NCBI RefSeq assembly: GCF_052119425.1
Contig: NZ_JBQKFH010000039.1
Coordinates: 1 to 20,901 of the forward strand
Source: Enterococcus_E cecorum_C
GTDB taxonomy: Bacteria; Bacillota; Bacilli; Lactobacillales; Enterococcaceae
Direction: 5' to 3'
DNA: 20,901 nucleotides
A program made the position numbers and the translations under genes. Shown piece after piece: positions 1-8,997 of the stretch. Positions within the stretch are counted from its first letter, which is position 1. Each line of letters begins with the position of its first letter. A model generated the notes under the pieces. The model saw only the letters and a list, made by a program, of their open reading frames with translations, had not been told where the DNA came from and did no database searches.

Positions 1-1
1 T

Positions 2-43
2 TATTTGCCATGGTCAGAAACTGTACAAGCAAATTGTAAATAA
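2..43 (+). pseudogene. C-terminal end of an IS66-family transposase (cut by the window edge)
   Basis: An open frame enters from the left edge and ends at TAA 41-43, encoding YLPWSETVQANCK. A leucine-proline-tryptophan motif close to the C terminus is familiar from IS66-family DDE transposases. The element end at about 109 independently carries the GTAA terminus of that family. Only 13 codons are visible, so whether the transposase is intact cannot be judged; it is listed as a fragment because it is cut by the window. The family call rests on the short motif plus the element end and is moderately secure. Confidence 0.5.
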
Positions 44-50
44 AAAAAAG

Positions 51-83
51 AATCTCCAGCGTCGAGTGACTTTGGAGATTTTC
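51..83 (+). terminator. Stem-loop after the transposase
   Basis: AATCTCCA (51-58) pairs with TGGAGATT (73-80) across a 14-base loop, preceded by an A-run and followed by TTC. It lies between the transposase stop and the element end and could stop transposase transcripts. The T-run is short, so termination would be weak. Confidence 0.45.
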
Positions 84-109
84 AATATACCTCGTTATTG
101 GGCGCTTAC
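84..109 (+). mobile_element. Right end of an IS66-family insertion sequence
   Basis: Read inward on the complement from position 109 the sequence begins GTAAGCGCCCAATAACGAGG. IS66-family elements characteristically have terminal inverted repeats beginning GTAA, often GTAAGCG. With the transposase-like C terminus at 2-43 this marks the element boundary. The next eight bases (110-117, GTCCTGAC) would be one copy of the 8-bp target duplication usual for this family. The left end lies outside the window and cannot be checked. Confidence 0.55.
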
Positions 110-192
110 GTCCTGACTATGTCAACCAACATGTAGAAATGATGGACACACCAGAGAGATTGATTGCACGAATAAAAGTTGAATTAGCATAA
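110..192 (+). pseudogene. C-terminal scrap of a gene next to the IS66 end
   Basis: Immediately after the element end an open frame continues to TAA 190-192 and encodes about 26 residues ending TPERLIARIKVELA. The charged, helix-like composition looks protein coding. No ribosome binding site precedes the internal ATG codons. It most simply represents the 3' end of a gene interrupted by the insertion sequence. The frame also runs on into the element end (through the GGGCGCTTAC stretch), so read-through fusion is possible. I do not recognise the family. Confidence 0.35.
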
Positions 193-195
193 AAA

Positions 196-236
196 ATACG
201 CGCTAGCAAAATTTCAGGTTCTGCTAGCACGCATCT
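196..236 (-). terminator. Rho-independent terminator of the galactoside operon
   Basis: On the minus strand, just after the lacZ stop, GCTAGCA (228-222) pairs with TGCTAGC (208-202). The stem extends through G-U wobbles to about 13 bp and is followed by TATTTTTTA. This is a good intrinsic terminator for the six-gene minus-strand operon. Confidence 0.8.
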
Positions 237-246
237 TTAAGCGTAT

Positions 247-3222
247 CTACAATTGAATAGTAACTTCAAACAATAATTCATCTTGATTAATTTGATACTG
301 TTCATCCAATTCCGGACCGCAACTATTCGAACCTACTCCGGCATGATGACTATCAATAATCAAATACGGCTGTGCTTCTTTGATGAGTTCATGCCGATGA
401 TTCGTATTCGTTAATTTTTCCACTGAATAATTGCTCACATTAAAACTAAAAGGATGAGAGGCAAAAGCTTGAATCGTTTGATAATGACCTACACGAACTG
501 CATAAGTATTCCCATGACTGCCATTTTCTTGTGGTTTCACATAAGGCTCATATAAATCTTCAATGGTTGTTTGGAAATCAGCAAAATAACTGGCTAATTT
601 TTTATCTTGATAATTTTCTAGCGGTCCATTACCTAAATAGCGTACTTCTGAAGTATCTGGATGAATTTTTAGTTCTAGGCCAAATCTAGGGAAACTTGGC
701 ATCTGCCTGTTTCTTTCTACTTTTGTTTGAATCGTAATTCGCCCATTACTTTCAAAGGTCCAGATGGAAGTTAAGTCTGCCACACATTGACGAAAGATTG
801 GCAGCAAACGACTTCTTACTTTAATTTGAACGATTTCCTCTTTTTCATGAACTAGTTGGGTTTCATAAACGCGTGATTGCAACTGAGCAAAACCAGCGGC
901 TAACCAATCTTCTTTCACCAAGCGATCATTATCCGTTGGAGCACGCCAAATCAACCAACGTGTCTTACCAATGATTTGCTTATTATCAACGATTGCTTGA
1001 GTCATTTGCCCAGCCAAACGATCAAAAGTGATGCTGAATTTTCCGGCAACTAATTGATATTCGTTCGGACTTTCTGTTACTTGCCACTGTGATTGCTTTT
1101 CCTCTTGATGAAGCCAATCTGGTAATTGCACAGGTGCCTCGTGAAAAGTTAATTGCTCTTTTGCATAAATTTCTTGAGTTTGAGGATGGAAAGTGACAAC
1201 TAGTAATTGCAGTAACCCTTCTTTTGCCTTTGGAATAGTCAAAGAAAAAGCTACCTGTGACTTTGGTTTGATTGCTGGAATTGCTAGTTCATCTTCGTAA
1301 ATTGTCTGTCCATTTAATTGCCAAATAAGTTTTACAGCTAAATTCTCATCAGTAAAAGTAGTAAAAGCACGTACATTTTCTAAAATGAGAAGATTCTGCT
1401 CTCTTTTCGCGCGTATTGGACGGTGAAGGTGCTTAAACTCTAGCAAACCAACATGCACTTGGCGATCAGGGTAAACTAAGCCATCCATGCAAAAATTACC
1501 ATCATGAATCTCTTCGCCTGAATCACCACCATATCCAAATTGGGGCTTGTTTTGCTTGTCATACCCTAATATAACGGCATGATCACACCACTCCCAAATA
1601 AAACCTCCAATAAAAGCTGGGTATTTTTCCATTAATTCATTATAGGCTGCTAAATCTCCGGGTCCATTGCCCATCGCATGTGAATATTCGCATAATATAT
1701 ACGGTTTCTTCGGATTTACTAAATAATCTCGCTCCGATTCTTCAAGTGTCGGATACATCCGCGAATACACACTCAAATATTTATCTTCATTGTCATGATC
1801 TTGATAAGCATGAAAATACCCTTCATAATGACGAAAACGCACAGGATCTAATTCATATGCAACAGATAAGGCTTTTTCAAAATTCTTTCCAAAACCGGAT
1901 TCATTCCCCATGGACCACATAAAAATACTTGTCACATTTCTAAACGGCACGATAGAAGAACGTACACGATCAACAATTACCTGCTCATACCGCTCATCAT
2001 TGGCAATAAGATTAAAATTATCATCCCCACCAACATCAAATAAAGTAACTACACCATGAGTCTCGATATCAGCCTCACTCAATACATAAAAACCTAATTC
2101 ATCACATAATTGATAAAACTCTGGACTCTTTGGATAATGCGAAGTCCGAATGGCATTGATATGGTGAGCTTTCATCAATAATAAATCCTGACGATGCCGC
2201 TCCATGCTGACACTAGCTCCAGTATCCGGCCAACTATCATGTTGATTCACTCCATGCAATTTGATGACCTGATCATTTACTCGTAATCCATATTTTATAT
2301 CTAGCTCAAACTTTCTAAAGCCGATTCTTTCACAAATCCACTCTTGACCAAAGCGCAATAACAAATAGTACAGATAAGGGGTTTCATCGGTCCATTCACA
2401 AATACCCGTTACCTTAAAATCAAACGCTTGTCCTTTGGAAATGACATTTTGCTGTGCATCCAACAAAAGATACTCAAAATCAACATTAGCTGACTGATCA
2501 ACAATCTCAATTTGAACAACTGCCTGTTTTTTTTGATAATCATAGTCTTGATGAATTAAATAGTGATTCACTCGTTGTTTCGCACGTCCCAATAAATAAA
2601 CTGGCCGAAAAATACCAGATTGTCTAAATTTATCCTGATCTTCAAAATAAGTGCCATCACACCATTTCAATACTAGAACAGAAAGTACATTTTCGCCAGC
2701 TTTCAAAAAATCAGCCAAATCAAATTCACTTATGGCATGTGATACTTGACTATATCCGACAAGCTGTTGATTCACCCACACATAATGACAGGAATCTACC
2801 CCTTCAAAAAATAGATGCCAATCATAGTTTGCCAATTGTTCTTCACTAACCTCGATTTTCCTAGTATATAAGGCACAAGGATTGACTAATGGCACATAAG
2901 GCGGATCAAAAGGAATCGGATAACGAATATTCGTATACATTTGTTGATCATACCCCTGCGTTTGCCAAGTGGAAGGTACCGGTATTTTTTTCGTATGTAT
3001 TTGTTCTAATTGCTGAATTTCGTCAGCTAAAATTTGCTGTACTGATGGATAATAGGTAAAATCCCACGTCCCATTTAAATCAATAAAACGATCTGATTCT
3101 TGCCGATTTTTAGCATTTAACGCCTCTTCCTTCTTTGAAAAAGGAATAAAGTAATTATGTTGCGGACAAGCATTTACATGTAATTGCGTCAAATCCTCAT
3201 AATAATTTGGAATAAGCACCAC
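247..3222 (-). CDS. lacZ: GH2 beta-galactosidase, long single-chain LacZ type
   Basis: This protein hydrolyses terminal beta-D-galactosides such as lactose and galacto-oligosaccharides, in the cytoplasm since no signal peptide is present. The 991 residues show the full LacZ layout: N-terminal jelly roll with the DQDKFRQSGIFRPVYL stretch near 195-210, a TIM barrel, and a C-terminal small-chain domain (APTDNDR). The catalytic acid/base is Glu441 in the MGNESGFG motif and the nucleophile is Glu512 in the CEYSHAMGN motif. It is single-chain, unlike the split LacL/LacM of many lactobacilli. It begins GTG-GTG, with AGGAG 7 nt before the first GTG. It is the last gene of the operon, 22 nt after the alpha-galactosidase and just before a terminator. 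Family assignment is secure; natural substrate is inferred. Confidence 0.96.
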   Translation of the reverse strand: MVLIPNYYEDLTQLHVNACPQHNYFIPFSKKEEALNAKNRQESDRFIDLNGTWDFTYYPSVQQILADEIQQLEQIHTKKIPVPSTWQTQGYDQQMYTNIRYPIPFDPPYVPLVNPCALYTRKIEVSEEQLANYDWHLFFEGVDSCHYVWVNQQLVGYSQVSHAISEFDLADFLKAGENVLSVLVLKWCDGTYFEDQDKFRQSGIFRPVYLLGRAKQRVNHYLIHQDYDYQKKQAVVQIEIVDQSANVDFEYLLLDAQQNVISKGQAFDFKVTGICEWTDETPYLYYLLLRFGQEWICERIGFRKFELDIKYGLRVNDQVIKLHGVNQHDSWPDTGASVSMERHRQDLLLMKAHHINAIRTSHYPKSPEFYQLCDELGFYVLSEADIETHGVVTLFDVGGDDNFNLIANDERYEQVIVDRVRSSIVPFRNVTSIFMWSMGNESGFGKNFEKALSVAYELDPVRFRHYEGYFHAYQDHDNEDKYLSVYSRMYPTLEESERDYLVNPKKPYILCEYSHAMGNGPGDLAAYNELMEKYPAFIGGFIWEWCDHAVILGYDKQNKPQFGYGGDSGEEIHDGNFCMDGLVYPDRQVHVGLLEFKHLHRPIRAKREQNLLILENVRAFTTFTDENLAVKLIWQLNGQTIYEDELAIPAIKPKSQVAFSLTIPKAKEGLLQLLVVTFHPQTQEIYAKEQLTFHEAPVQLPDWLHQEEKQSQWQVTESPNEYQLVAGKFSITFDRLAGQMTQAIVDNKQIIGKTRWLIWRAPTDNDRLVKEDWLAAGFAQLQSRVYETQLVHEKEEIVQIKVRSRLLPIFRQCVADLTSIWTFESNGRITIQTKVERNRQMPSFPRFGLELKIHPDTSEVRYLGNGPLENYQDKKLASYFADFQTTIEDLYEPYVKPQENGSHGNTYAVRVGHYQTIQAFASHPFSFNVSNYSVEKLTNTNHRHELIKEAQPYLIIDSHHAGVGSNSCGPELDEQYQINQDELLFEVTIQL

Positions 3223-3244
3223 TTATCAACTCCTTTATATCTTG

Positions 3245-5428
3245 CTATTTAATACCTTTTAAATAAAACATCTGTGTGGCATAATCGCCTGTCAGGTTTT
3301 CATCAATGTAAAGCCCCAAATGCATGGCTTCACTACCAGAGATTTCACAACCATTCAGTTCATAGATTTGTTCTTCATCTAGTCCTGCTAGTCGTAACGT
3401 TTCTAGCGGGAAGGAAGCCTGAGCATACTTTCTGAAATAAAAGGCAATGGCTTCTTTTTGATCTTTTGAAACAAACATCCACGCGCAACTATTTTTCTCA
3501 AATGGTGAGGTCAAACGAATAAATCGTCCAAATTGGAATAAAGCACGGTGTTGTTTATAAAAGACAATTTGTTCTTGAATGCTTATCTTTTCTTCGGCAG
3601 TCAATTTCGTTAAATCAAGCTCATAACCTAAAACACCCGACATCGCGACATTGCCACGAATTGCTAAACTGGTTACGCGATGGGTTTGATGGTTTGGTAC
3701 TGCTGAAACATGGGAACCCATCGTCGAAATCGGATAAGCTAAACTCGTGCCATATTGAATATTCAAGCGCGCTAAAGCATCCGTATTATCACTCGTCCAT
3801 GTTTGCGGCATGTAATACAACATTCCTGCATCAAAGCGTCCGCCGCCACCAGAGCAACTTTCAAATAAAATATCTGGATAGCGAGTGGTTATTTTTTCTA
3901 ACAAGTCATACAACCCAAGAATATAGCGATGCGCCACTTCCCCTTGCGCTTGTGGTGGTAGTTGTGTCGAATAGACTTCGGTCATATTGCGATTCATATC
4001 CCATTTAATATAATCAACATCCGTATGGTCTAAAATCGCAGTTAATTGTTGGTAGATATTTTCACGAACCTCTTCTCTTGAAAAGTCCAATACATACTGG
4101 CTACGACTCGTACTACGTGGACGATTCGGTACTTGAAACGCCCAATCAGGATGGGCACGAAATAGTTCACTATCTTCTGAAATCATTTCAGGTTCCACCC
4201 AGAGACCAAATTTCATTCCCTTAGCATGTACTTTTTCCGCAATGTTTTGCAAGCGGCCATTTAGTTTTTCGCGATACTCAACCCAGTCACCTAATGAAGA
4301 ATAATCATCATCGCGTTTGCCAAACCAGCCATCATCTAATACAAACATTTCGATCCCTAGTTTTTCCGCTTCATCCACGATTTGCATTAATTTTTCTTCG
4401 TTAAAATCAAAGTAAGTCGCTTCCCAGTTATTAATCAGCGTTGGGCGTTCTTTTCCTTGATATTTTCCACGAACCAAATGTTGATTAAATAAATCATGAT
4501 AAGTTGCGGATAATTGATTTAATCCTTGGTCACTATATACGAATACGGCTTCCGGTGTGGTAAAACTCATGTTTGGCTGCAATTGCCAATTAAACTGAAA
4601 AGAATTGATTCCCATTATCAGACGCGTTTGCTGATATTGATCTTGTTGCACCACTGCCTCAAAGTTACCACTATAAACTAAACAACAGCCAAAAGCTTCT
4701 CCATGAAATTCCGTAGTGGTAGGTTCTACAAGGGCCACAAATGGATTTTGCATATGACTACTTGCACCGCGTTTGCTATCAAAAACACGAATTCCCTGCG
4801 TAATGGCTTGACGTCCAATTTGTCGCTCATGTCCCCAAGCACCATGTAAATCAATGACTTCTAGCTCTCTAGCATAAAAATCAAGATTGCTACTTGCTAA
4901 ACGCTGAATCGCAACGGTCTGAGTCCCTTGATTTTCTAAACGAGCAGATCTTGTCAATACTGCCAACTCTTTAAAAATTGTATAACTCAAAACCAAGCGT
5001 AATTGTGCGACTTCATCAACTAGAATAAGCTCTAAAGTTTCCGCCTGCGCTTCATTAGCATAAGTGGCCGGTAACCCTGGTAATGCTTTTTTACCATCGA
5101 ATATTCGATAGTCTTGATAGCGAAAATCACAAATGGTTGAACCATCTTTGAATTGTAGCTGAATAGCTGGTTCGCGAAAATCGCCATTTCCATGACTTGG
5201 GTATTCCATCAACATCGTATCTAAAGAAAAGGTACGATCAGTTGCTTCACTCGGATTTGGTGAAAACGCGCGGTCAATGCGACGATATCGATGTAAATTC
5301 GAATAACCTTTAATTTTCTTACCAAAATAAAGATGATTGACATACCCAAAGTCTTCAATTTGGATCAAATAACTTATTTTTTCGTTAAATAAGTGAAATA
5401 CATTTATTTTCTCATCAAAAATTATCAT
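3245..5428 (-). CDS. aga: GH36 alpha-galactosidase
   Basis: This enzyme releases terminal alpha-1,6-galactose from raffinose, melibiose and related oligosaccharides. At 727 residues it has the length of bacterial GH36 enzymes of the AgaA/RafA type. The nucleophile is Asp477 in KWDMNR and the acid/base is Asp547 in TSDNTDA, matching the usual spacing in tetrameric GH36 enzymes. VLDDGWFGKRDDD (364-375 region) and ESCSGGGGRFDAG (523-535) are further family blocks. No signal peptide is seen, so it acts in the cytoplasm. The ribosome binding site AGGAG overlaps the TAG stop of the GH35 gene upstream (10-nt gap), suggesting translational coupling. The exact gene name is by family resemblance only. 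Confidence 0.95.
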   Translation of the reverse strand: MIIFDEKINVFHLFNEKISYLIQIEDFGYVNHLYFGKKIKGYSNLHRYRRIDRAFSPNPSEATDRTFSLDTMLMEYPSHGNGDFREPAIQLQFKDGSTICDFRYQDYRIFDGKKALPGLPATYANEAQAETLELILVDEVAQLRLVLSYTIFKELAVLTRSARLENQGTQTVAIQRLASSNLDFYARELEVIDLHGAWGHERQIGRQAITQGIRVFDSKRGASSHMQNPFVALVEPTTTEFHGEAFGCCLVYSGNFEAVVQQDQYQQTRLIMGINSFQFNWQLQPNMSFTTPEAVFVYSDQGLNQLSATYHDLFNQHLVRGKYQGKERPTLINNWEATYFDFNEEKLMQIVDEAEKLGIEMFVLDDGWFGKRDDDYSSLGDWVEYREKLNGRLQNIAEKVHAKGMKFGLWVEPEMISEDSELFRAHPDWAFQVPNRPRSTSRSQYVLDFSREEVRENIYQQLTAILDHTDVDYIKWDMNRNMTEVYSTQLPPQAQGEVAHRYILGLYDLLEKITTRYPDILFESCSGGGGRFDAGMLYYMPQTWTSDNTDALARLNIQYGTSLAYPISTMGSHVSAVPNHQTHRVTSLAIRGNVAMSGVLGYELDLTKLTAEEKISIQEQIVFYKQHRALFQFGRFIRLTSPFEKNSCAWMFVSKDQKEAIAFYFRKYAQASFPLETLRLAGLDEEQIYELNGCEISGSEAMHLGLYIDENLTGDYATQMFYLKGIK

Positions 5429-5438
5429 TTAGCTACTC

Positions 5439-7187
5439 CTATCCTAAATTTGCTTGGTCAACCAATTCAATTTCGTCTCTGACTTTACCTTCTGTTTCAA
5501 ATACTATCAATTCATTGGTTCCTAGATGTAGTAGTGGTGCTGGTAGATATAATCGTTTTTGTGGTCCTACTTCCCAAAAACGTCCTAAATTAAATCCGTT
5601 AATAAAGACAACTCCTTTGCCCCATCCACTCATATCGACAAAGGTATCGCCACATTCATCTACCTCAAATTCAAATCGTGAAAAACTTGGCGTCCCACAA
5701 ACATACTCACGAGTAAAATCAACCGACGTCAAATCATCTAGCAGTAAATTATAAATCTCCCAACCTGTTTGAAAACTACCATTGATGACAACCCCATCCA
5801 TTATCCCTTTTTGTTGGTGGTTCATTTGTACCGAGTAATTGACTCGCCCCATATTTTCAACTAAAACGCCCAATTGATCGCTTCCTTCTTGTAAGCTGAA
5901 TGGATAGTTCGTCCCTATTTCATGATCATATTGAGTGACGAGTGGTTTTTGATTTAAAAAGACTTGGGCCCGGTCTTTACAGTTGATTAAGCGAAAATCT
6001 TCAATCTCGCCTTGTTGAGCTAAATTTGTTTGATAGTAGATATAACCATAGCCTTGATCATACATCTCCATTGATTGTGGATAAATAGCCGTATGTTTTG
6101 GTGCTAAGGTATCTAAGGTCGCAAATAGACTCACACGCTGATGGACAGATAGCTTACCATACGCTTTTTGGATGATTTTTGTTGATAGTTCGAACTTTGG
6201 TATGTCTTGACATTGAGCAATCACTTCTTGGAAAGCTTTATATTTCGGAGTGATTGCGCCCCATTCGGTTAAGGGGGCATCATAATCATAGCTCGTTACA
6301 TCAGGTGTTAAGCGCTCATAATAGTTCGCCCCGTTCATAAATCCAAAATTCGTTCCTCCATGAAAGACATAGATGTTCACTGAGCCTTCTGATAAAATAT
6401 CCGCTAGTTCTTTGGTAGCTTCAGTTACACTGGTGGTATGGTGTTTTTTATCTTGCCAAGCATCAAACCAGCCAATCCAAAACTCCGTCACCATCAAAGG
6501 TCGGCTTTCCCCGTGAAAAGCGCTTAAGGTTCGGAAATGTTTTTTCACTTCTGAACCACAATTTATTGTAGGTAAAGCAAAGTTTGGAATAGAGCCATTG
6601 TTTAACATGCCACGCCAAGGTCCATCTGAGGTGATGAGGGGGACGGTCACTTGATTTTTGCGCATCAGTTCAGCTAAGGTTTCAAGATAGCTTAAATCAT
6701 TGGCATAACCTCCATATTCATTTTCGACTTGCATCAAAATAATTGGGCCGCCTTGATCAATTTGTAAGTCAACCACTTCAGGAAATAAGCGGGCAAAATA
6801 TTTTTCTACCTTTGCTAGATAGCGCGGTTCGTTCATTCTAATCTTCATGTGTGGGTCTTTTAATAGCCAATAAGGTAATCCACCAAATTCCCATTCCGCA
6901 CAAATATATGGAGAAGGTCTTAAGATGACGTATAATCCTACCTTTTGGGCTAACTGAATAAAGCGACGTAAATCAGCTCTTCCTGTAAAACAAAATTCGC
7001 CTTCTTGTACTTCATGAACATTCCAAGCAACATAGGTTTCGACGGTATTACACCCCATTAGTTTGAGCTTTTCTAGGCGGTCTTGCCAGTATTCTGGAAC
7101 GACACGAAAATAATGAATCGTCCCGGAGATGATTTGAAAGGGCTGATTATCTAAATAGAATTGATCTTTTATTTTGAATTCTGACAT
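5439..7187 (-). CDS. GH35 beta-galactosidase
   Basis: A 582-residue intracellular-type GH35 enzyme, a family that includes BgaC-like enzymes favouring beta-1,3-linked terminal galactose. The N-terminal TIM barrel carries ETYVAWNVHE (50-59), RPSPYICAEWEFGG (90-103), the acid/base Glu157 in QVENEYGG, the nucleophile Glu235 in MVTEFWIGW, and HGGTNFGFMNG near 275. The C-terminal part has beta-sandwich galactose-binding domains ending with FNLGRFWEVGPQKRLYLP. There is no signal peptide or cell-wall anchor. GGAGG lies 6 nt before the ATG; the gene starts 14 nt after the second permease. It sits with GH2 and GH36 enzymes, implying a mixed galactoside diet or a branched galactosylated substrate. Linkage preference cannot be read from sequence alone. 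Confidence 0.95.
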   Translation of the reverse strand: MSEFKIKDQFYLDNQPFQIISGTIHYFRVVPEYWQDRLEKLKLMGCNTVETYVAWNVHEVQEGEFCFTGRADLRRFIQLAQKVGLYVILRPSPYICAEWEFGGLPYWLLKDPHMKIRMNEPRYLAKVEKYFARLFPEVVDLQIDQGGPIILMQVENEYGGYANDLSYLETLAELMRKNQVTVPLITSDGPWRGMLNNGSIPNFALPTINCGSEVKKHFRTLSAFHGESRPLMVTEFWIGWFDAWQDKKHHTTSVTEATKELADILSEGSVNIYVFHGGTNFGFMNGANYYERLTPDVTSYDYDAPLTEWGAITPKYKAFQEVIAQCQDIPKFELSTKIIQKAYGKLSVHQRVSLFATLDTLAPKHTAIYPQSMEMYDQGYGYIYYQTNLAQQGEIEDFRLINCKDRAQVFLNQKPLVTQYDHEIGTNYPFSLQEGSDQLGVLVENMGRVNYSVQMNHQQKGIMDGVVINGSFQTGWEIYNLLLDDLTSVDFTREYVCGTPSFSRFEFEVDECGDTFVDMSGWGKGVVFINGFNLGRFWEVGPQKRLYLPAPLLHLGTNELIVFETEGKVRDEIELVDQANLG

Positions 7188-7201
7188 AAAAATCCTCCAA
7201 T

Positions 7202-8035
7202 CTATTTGACTGACCCAAGCATTCCTGCAACAAATTGTTTTTGCAATACAAAGAATACCACTGCAATCGGTAAAGTTGCTAATACAATTCCCATCATTAT
7301 CATTCCATAATCTGGTGTATAACTAGCTCCCATAGCAGATAAAATTAGCGGTACTGTTCTTTTATCTGGAGACTGTAAGGCAACCAATGGCCAAAGATAA
7401 TTATTCCAACTATTCATAAAAGTAATAATAGCTGCAGCAGCATATGTATTTTTCGATGCTGGCATATAAATTTTAAAGAAAATCTGTAACTCATTTAGAC
7501 CATCAATTCTTGCAGCCTCTACTAAAGATTTAGGGAATAACTTAATATTTTGTCTAAATAAGAAAATTAAAAAAGCCGTTGAAACTGAAGGTATAATAAT
7601 AACAAACAAAGAATTAATTCCAAAAGGCGTGCCATTTAATTTTTGAAAAATTCTAAATAATGGTATCATTATAGCTGAAAAAGGCACCATCATAGACAGT
7701 AAAATAAAATTAAATACTCTATCACGCCATTTACTTCGATAAATTTCAAAGCCATATCCAGCCATTGAAGAAACTAATAAAGCTAATATAGTTGTAATTA
7801 CTGCAATAATAGCCGAATTTAACATTGCTCTACCAAAATTTAAATCTGAATTTAACAAATTTTGAAAGTTAATCATAAATTGATTACCAATCATGATTTT
7901 TCCAGAAGAAATATCAATGGTTTTGTTTGTCATCCCTAATATCATCCAAATAAACGGAAAAATTGAAATAAAAGAAATTAAAATTAAAAACAAGTACTTA
8001 ATTGTAAGTAAAATATTTTGTTTTGCCTTACTCAT
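7202..8035 (-). CDS. Sugar ABC importer permease, MalG/MsmG type
   Basis: This is one of two membrane subunits of a CUT1-family carbohydrate importer. About 277 residues with six predicted membrane segments; the first is near residues 10-32. The cytoplasmic loop motif EAARIDGLNELQIFFKIYMP docks the ATPase and is diagnostic for MalG-like subunits, as is the tail with NSWNNYLWPL. The ATG at 8035 is preferred over the GTG one codon earlier because AGAGGGTG is better spaced. The start overlaps the end of the first permease gene by a few bases, so the two subunits are probably coupled in translation. No ATPase gene is in the operon. Substrate is inferred from the neighbouring galactosidases. Confidence 0.93.
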   Translation of the reverse strand: MSKAKQNILLTIKYLFLILISFISIFPFIWMILGMTNKTIDISSGKIMIGNQFMINFQNLLNSDLNFGRAMLNSAIIAVITTILALLVSSMAGYGFEIYRSKWRDRVFNFILLSMMVPFSAIMIPLFRIFQKLNGTPFGINSLFVIIIPSVSTAFLIFLFRQNIKLFPKSLVEAARIDGLNELQIFFKIYMPASKNTYAAAAIITFMNSWNNYLWPLVALQSPDKRTVPLILSAMGASYTPDYGMIMMGIVLATLPIAVVFFVLQKQFVAGMLGSVK

Positions 8036-8918
8036 CACGCATCACCCTCTTTTGAATAATTGATAAAATTACAATACAGAATACTATTACAAAGGATACT
8101 GCAAGTGCATAGCCAAAATTTGGTGTAAATTTAAAACTCAAATTATAAATGTATTGTGATAATGTTATTGTAGAATTTGCTGGACCACCTTTGGTAATAT
8201 TTTGAACTTCATCAAATAACTGAAGGGTTCCAATAGTAGAAGTAATCGTAGTAAATAAGATAATTGGCTTCAAATTTGGAATTGTAATTTTGAATAATTG
8301 TTGAAATGCCGAAGCTCCATCTACCCTTGCTGCTTCGTAAATTTCCGGATCAATATTTTGCATACCGGCAATGAAGAAAATCATGTTATATCCTGTCCAT
8401 CTCCAAGTTATTGATATAATAATTAATGCTTTAGCCCAAAATGGATCAGTAAACCAAGGCAATGGACTGTCTATCAAATGTAAATTCATTAACGTTGCAT
8501 TAATCAAACCTGAAGGAGCAAATAAGCTTTTCATAATTAATGAATAACTAACTAAAGATGTAATACAAGGCAAGAATAAGGCTGTTCTAAATAGCCCTTT
8601 AAATTTTAATTTATTATCATTAAGAATAAATGAAACAATCAATGCTAATAAAAGCATAATTGGAACTTGTATAAGTAAATATAAAAATGTATTAAAAAAC
8701 GCTTTTTTAAAAGTCGCATCTACTAGTAACCTTTTATAATTACTCAAACCTGCCCATTGCATATTCTGAGGTGTACCTGTTTTAAATGAATTAATAAATG
8801 CCATCAACATAGGGATAAAAACAAGGACAATAATCATGATTACTGGAATTAAAATAAATAGATTACCCGCTGAAAATAGTTTGTTTTTTTTAACCCTTTT
8901 TGTTTCTATACGTTCCAT
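8028..8918 (-). CDS. Sugar ABC importer permease, MalF/MsmF type
   Basis: This is the partner membrane subunit of the CUT1 importer, about 296 residues with six predicted membrane segments (first at about 19-41). The EAARVDGASAFQQLFKITIP loop is the ATPase-docking motif, and the KGGPANSTITLSQYIYNLSF tail is typical of MalF/UgpA-like permeases. The frame is open upstream to a TTG at 8966, but that start lies within a terminator-like hairpin and has no well-spaced Shine-Dalgarno. ATG 8918 has AAGGGTG five bases upstream and gives the usual N terminus, a basic stretch (RIETKRVKKNK) followed by a membrane helix. The gap from the binding-protein gene is about 80 nt and contains a terminator. Confidence 0.93.
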   Translation of the reverse strand: MERIETKRVKKNKLFSAGNLFILIPVIMIIVLVFIPMLMAFINSFKTGTPQNMQWAGLSNYKRLLVDATFKKAFFNTFLYLLIQVPIMLLLALIVSFILNDNKLKFKGLFRTALFLPCITSLVSYSLIMKSLFAPSGLINATLMNLHLIDSPLPWFTDPFWAKALIIISITWRWTGYNMIFFIAGMQNIDPEIYEAARVDGASAFQQLFKITIPNLKPIILFTTITSTIGTLQLFDEVQNITKGGPANSTITLSQYIYNLSFKFTPNFGYALAVSFVIVFCIVILSIIQKRVMRDE

Positions 8919-8935
8919 AAAATCACCCTTTTCTA

Positions 8936-8986
8936 CAAAAAAGGAATGTATTAACTGATTATCCAATCGCCCGTCAATACATTCCC
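8936..8986 (-). terminator. Intra-operonic terminator/attenuator between binding protein and permeases
   Basis: On the minus strand GGAATGTATTGAC (8985-8973) pairs with GTTAATACATTCC (8955-8943), 13 pairs with one G-U wobble, followed directly by TTTTTT (8942-8937). This is a textbook intrinsic terminator lying 12 nt after the binding-protein stop and 18 nt before the permease ATG. It probably ends most transcripts after the binding-protein gene and lets a fraction read on into the permease and glycosidase genes, or protects the short message's 3' end. Confidence 0.8.
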
Positions 8987-8997
8987 TCCTGTTAAAC

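Noticed and set aside
1680..1922. 80-codon plus-strand open frame
   Set aside because: Lies wholly antisense to lacZ over its catalytic region, with no ribosome binding site and no recognisable domain; shadow frame.
3661..4008. 115-codon plus-strand open frame
   Set aside because: Antisense to the alpha-galactosidase catalytic core; low-complexity valine run comes from the reverse of the glycine-rich active-site motif.
5515..5754. 79-codon plus-strand open frame
   Set aside because: Antisense to the GH35 C-terminal domain; no start signal or family resemblance.
8919..8966. TTG start 16 codons upstream for the MalF-type permease
   Set aside because: It sits inside the terminator hairpin, has no well-spaced Shine-Dalgarno, and the extension is not typical of the family; ATG 8918 has AAGGGTG.
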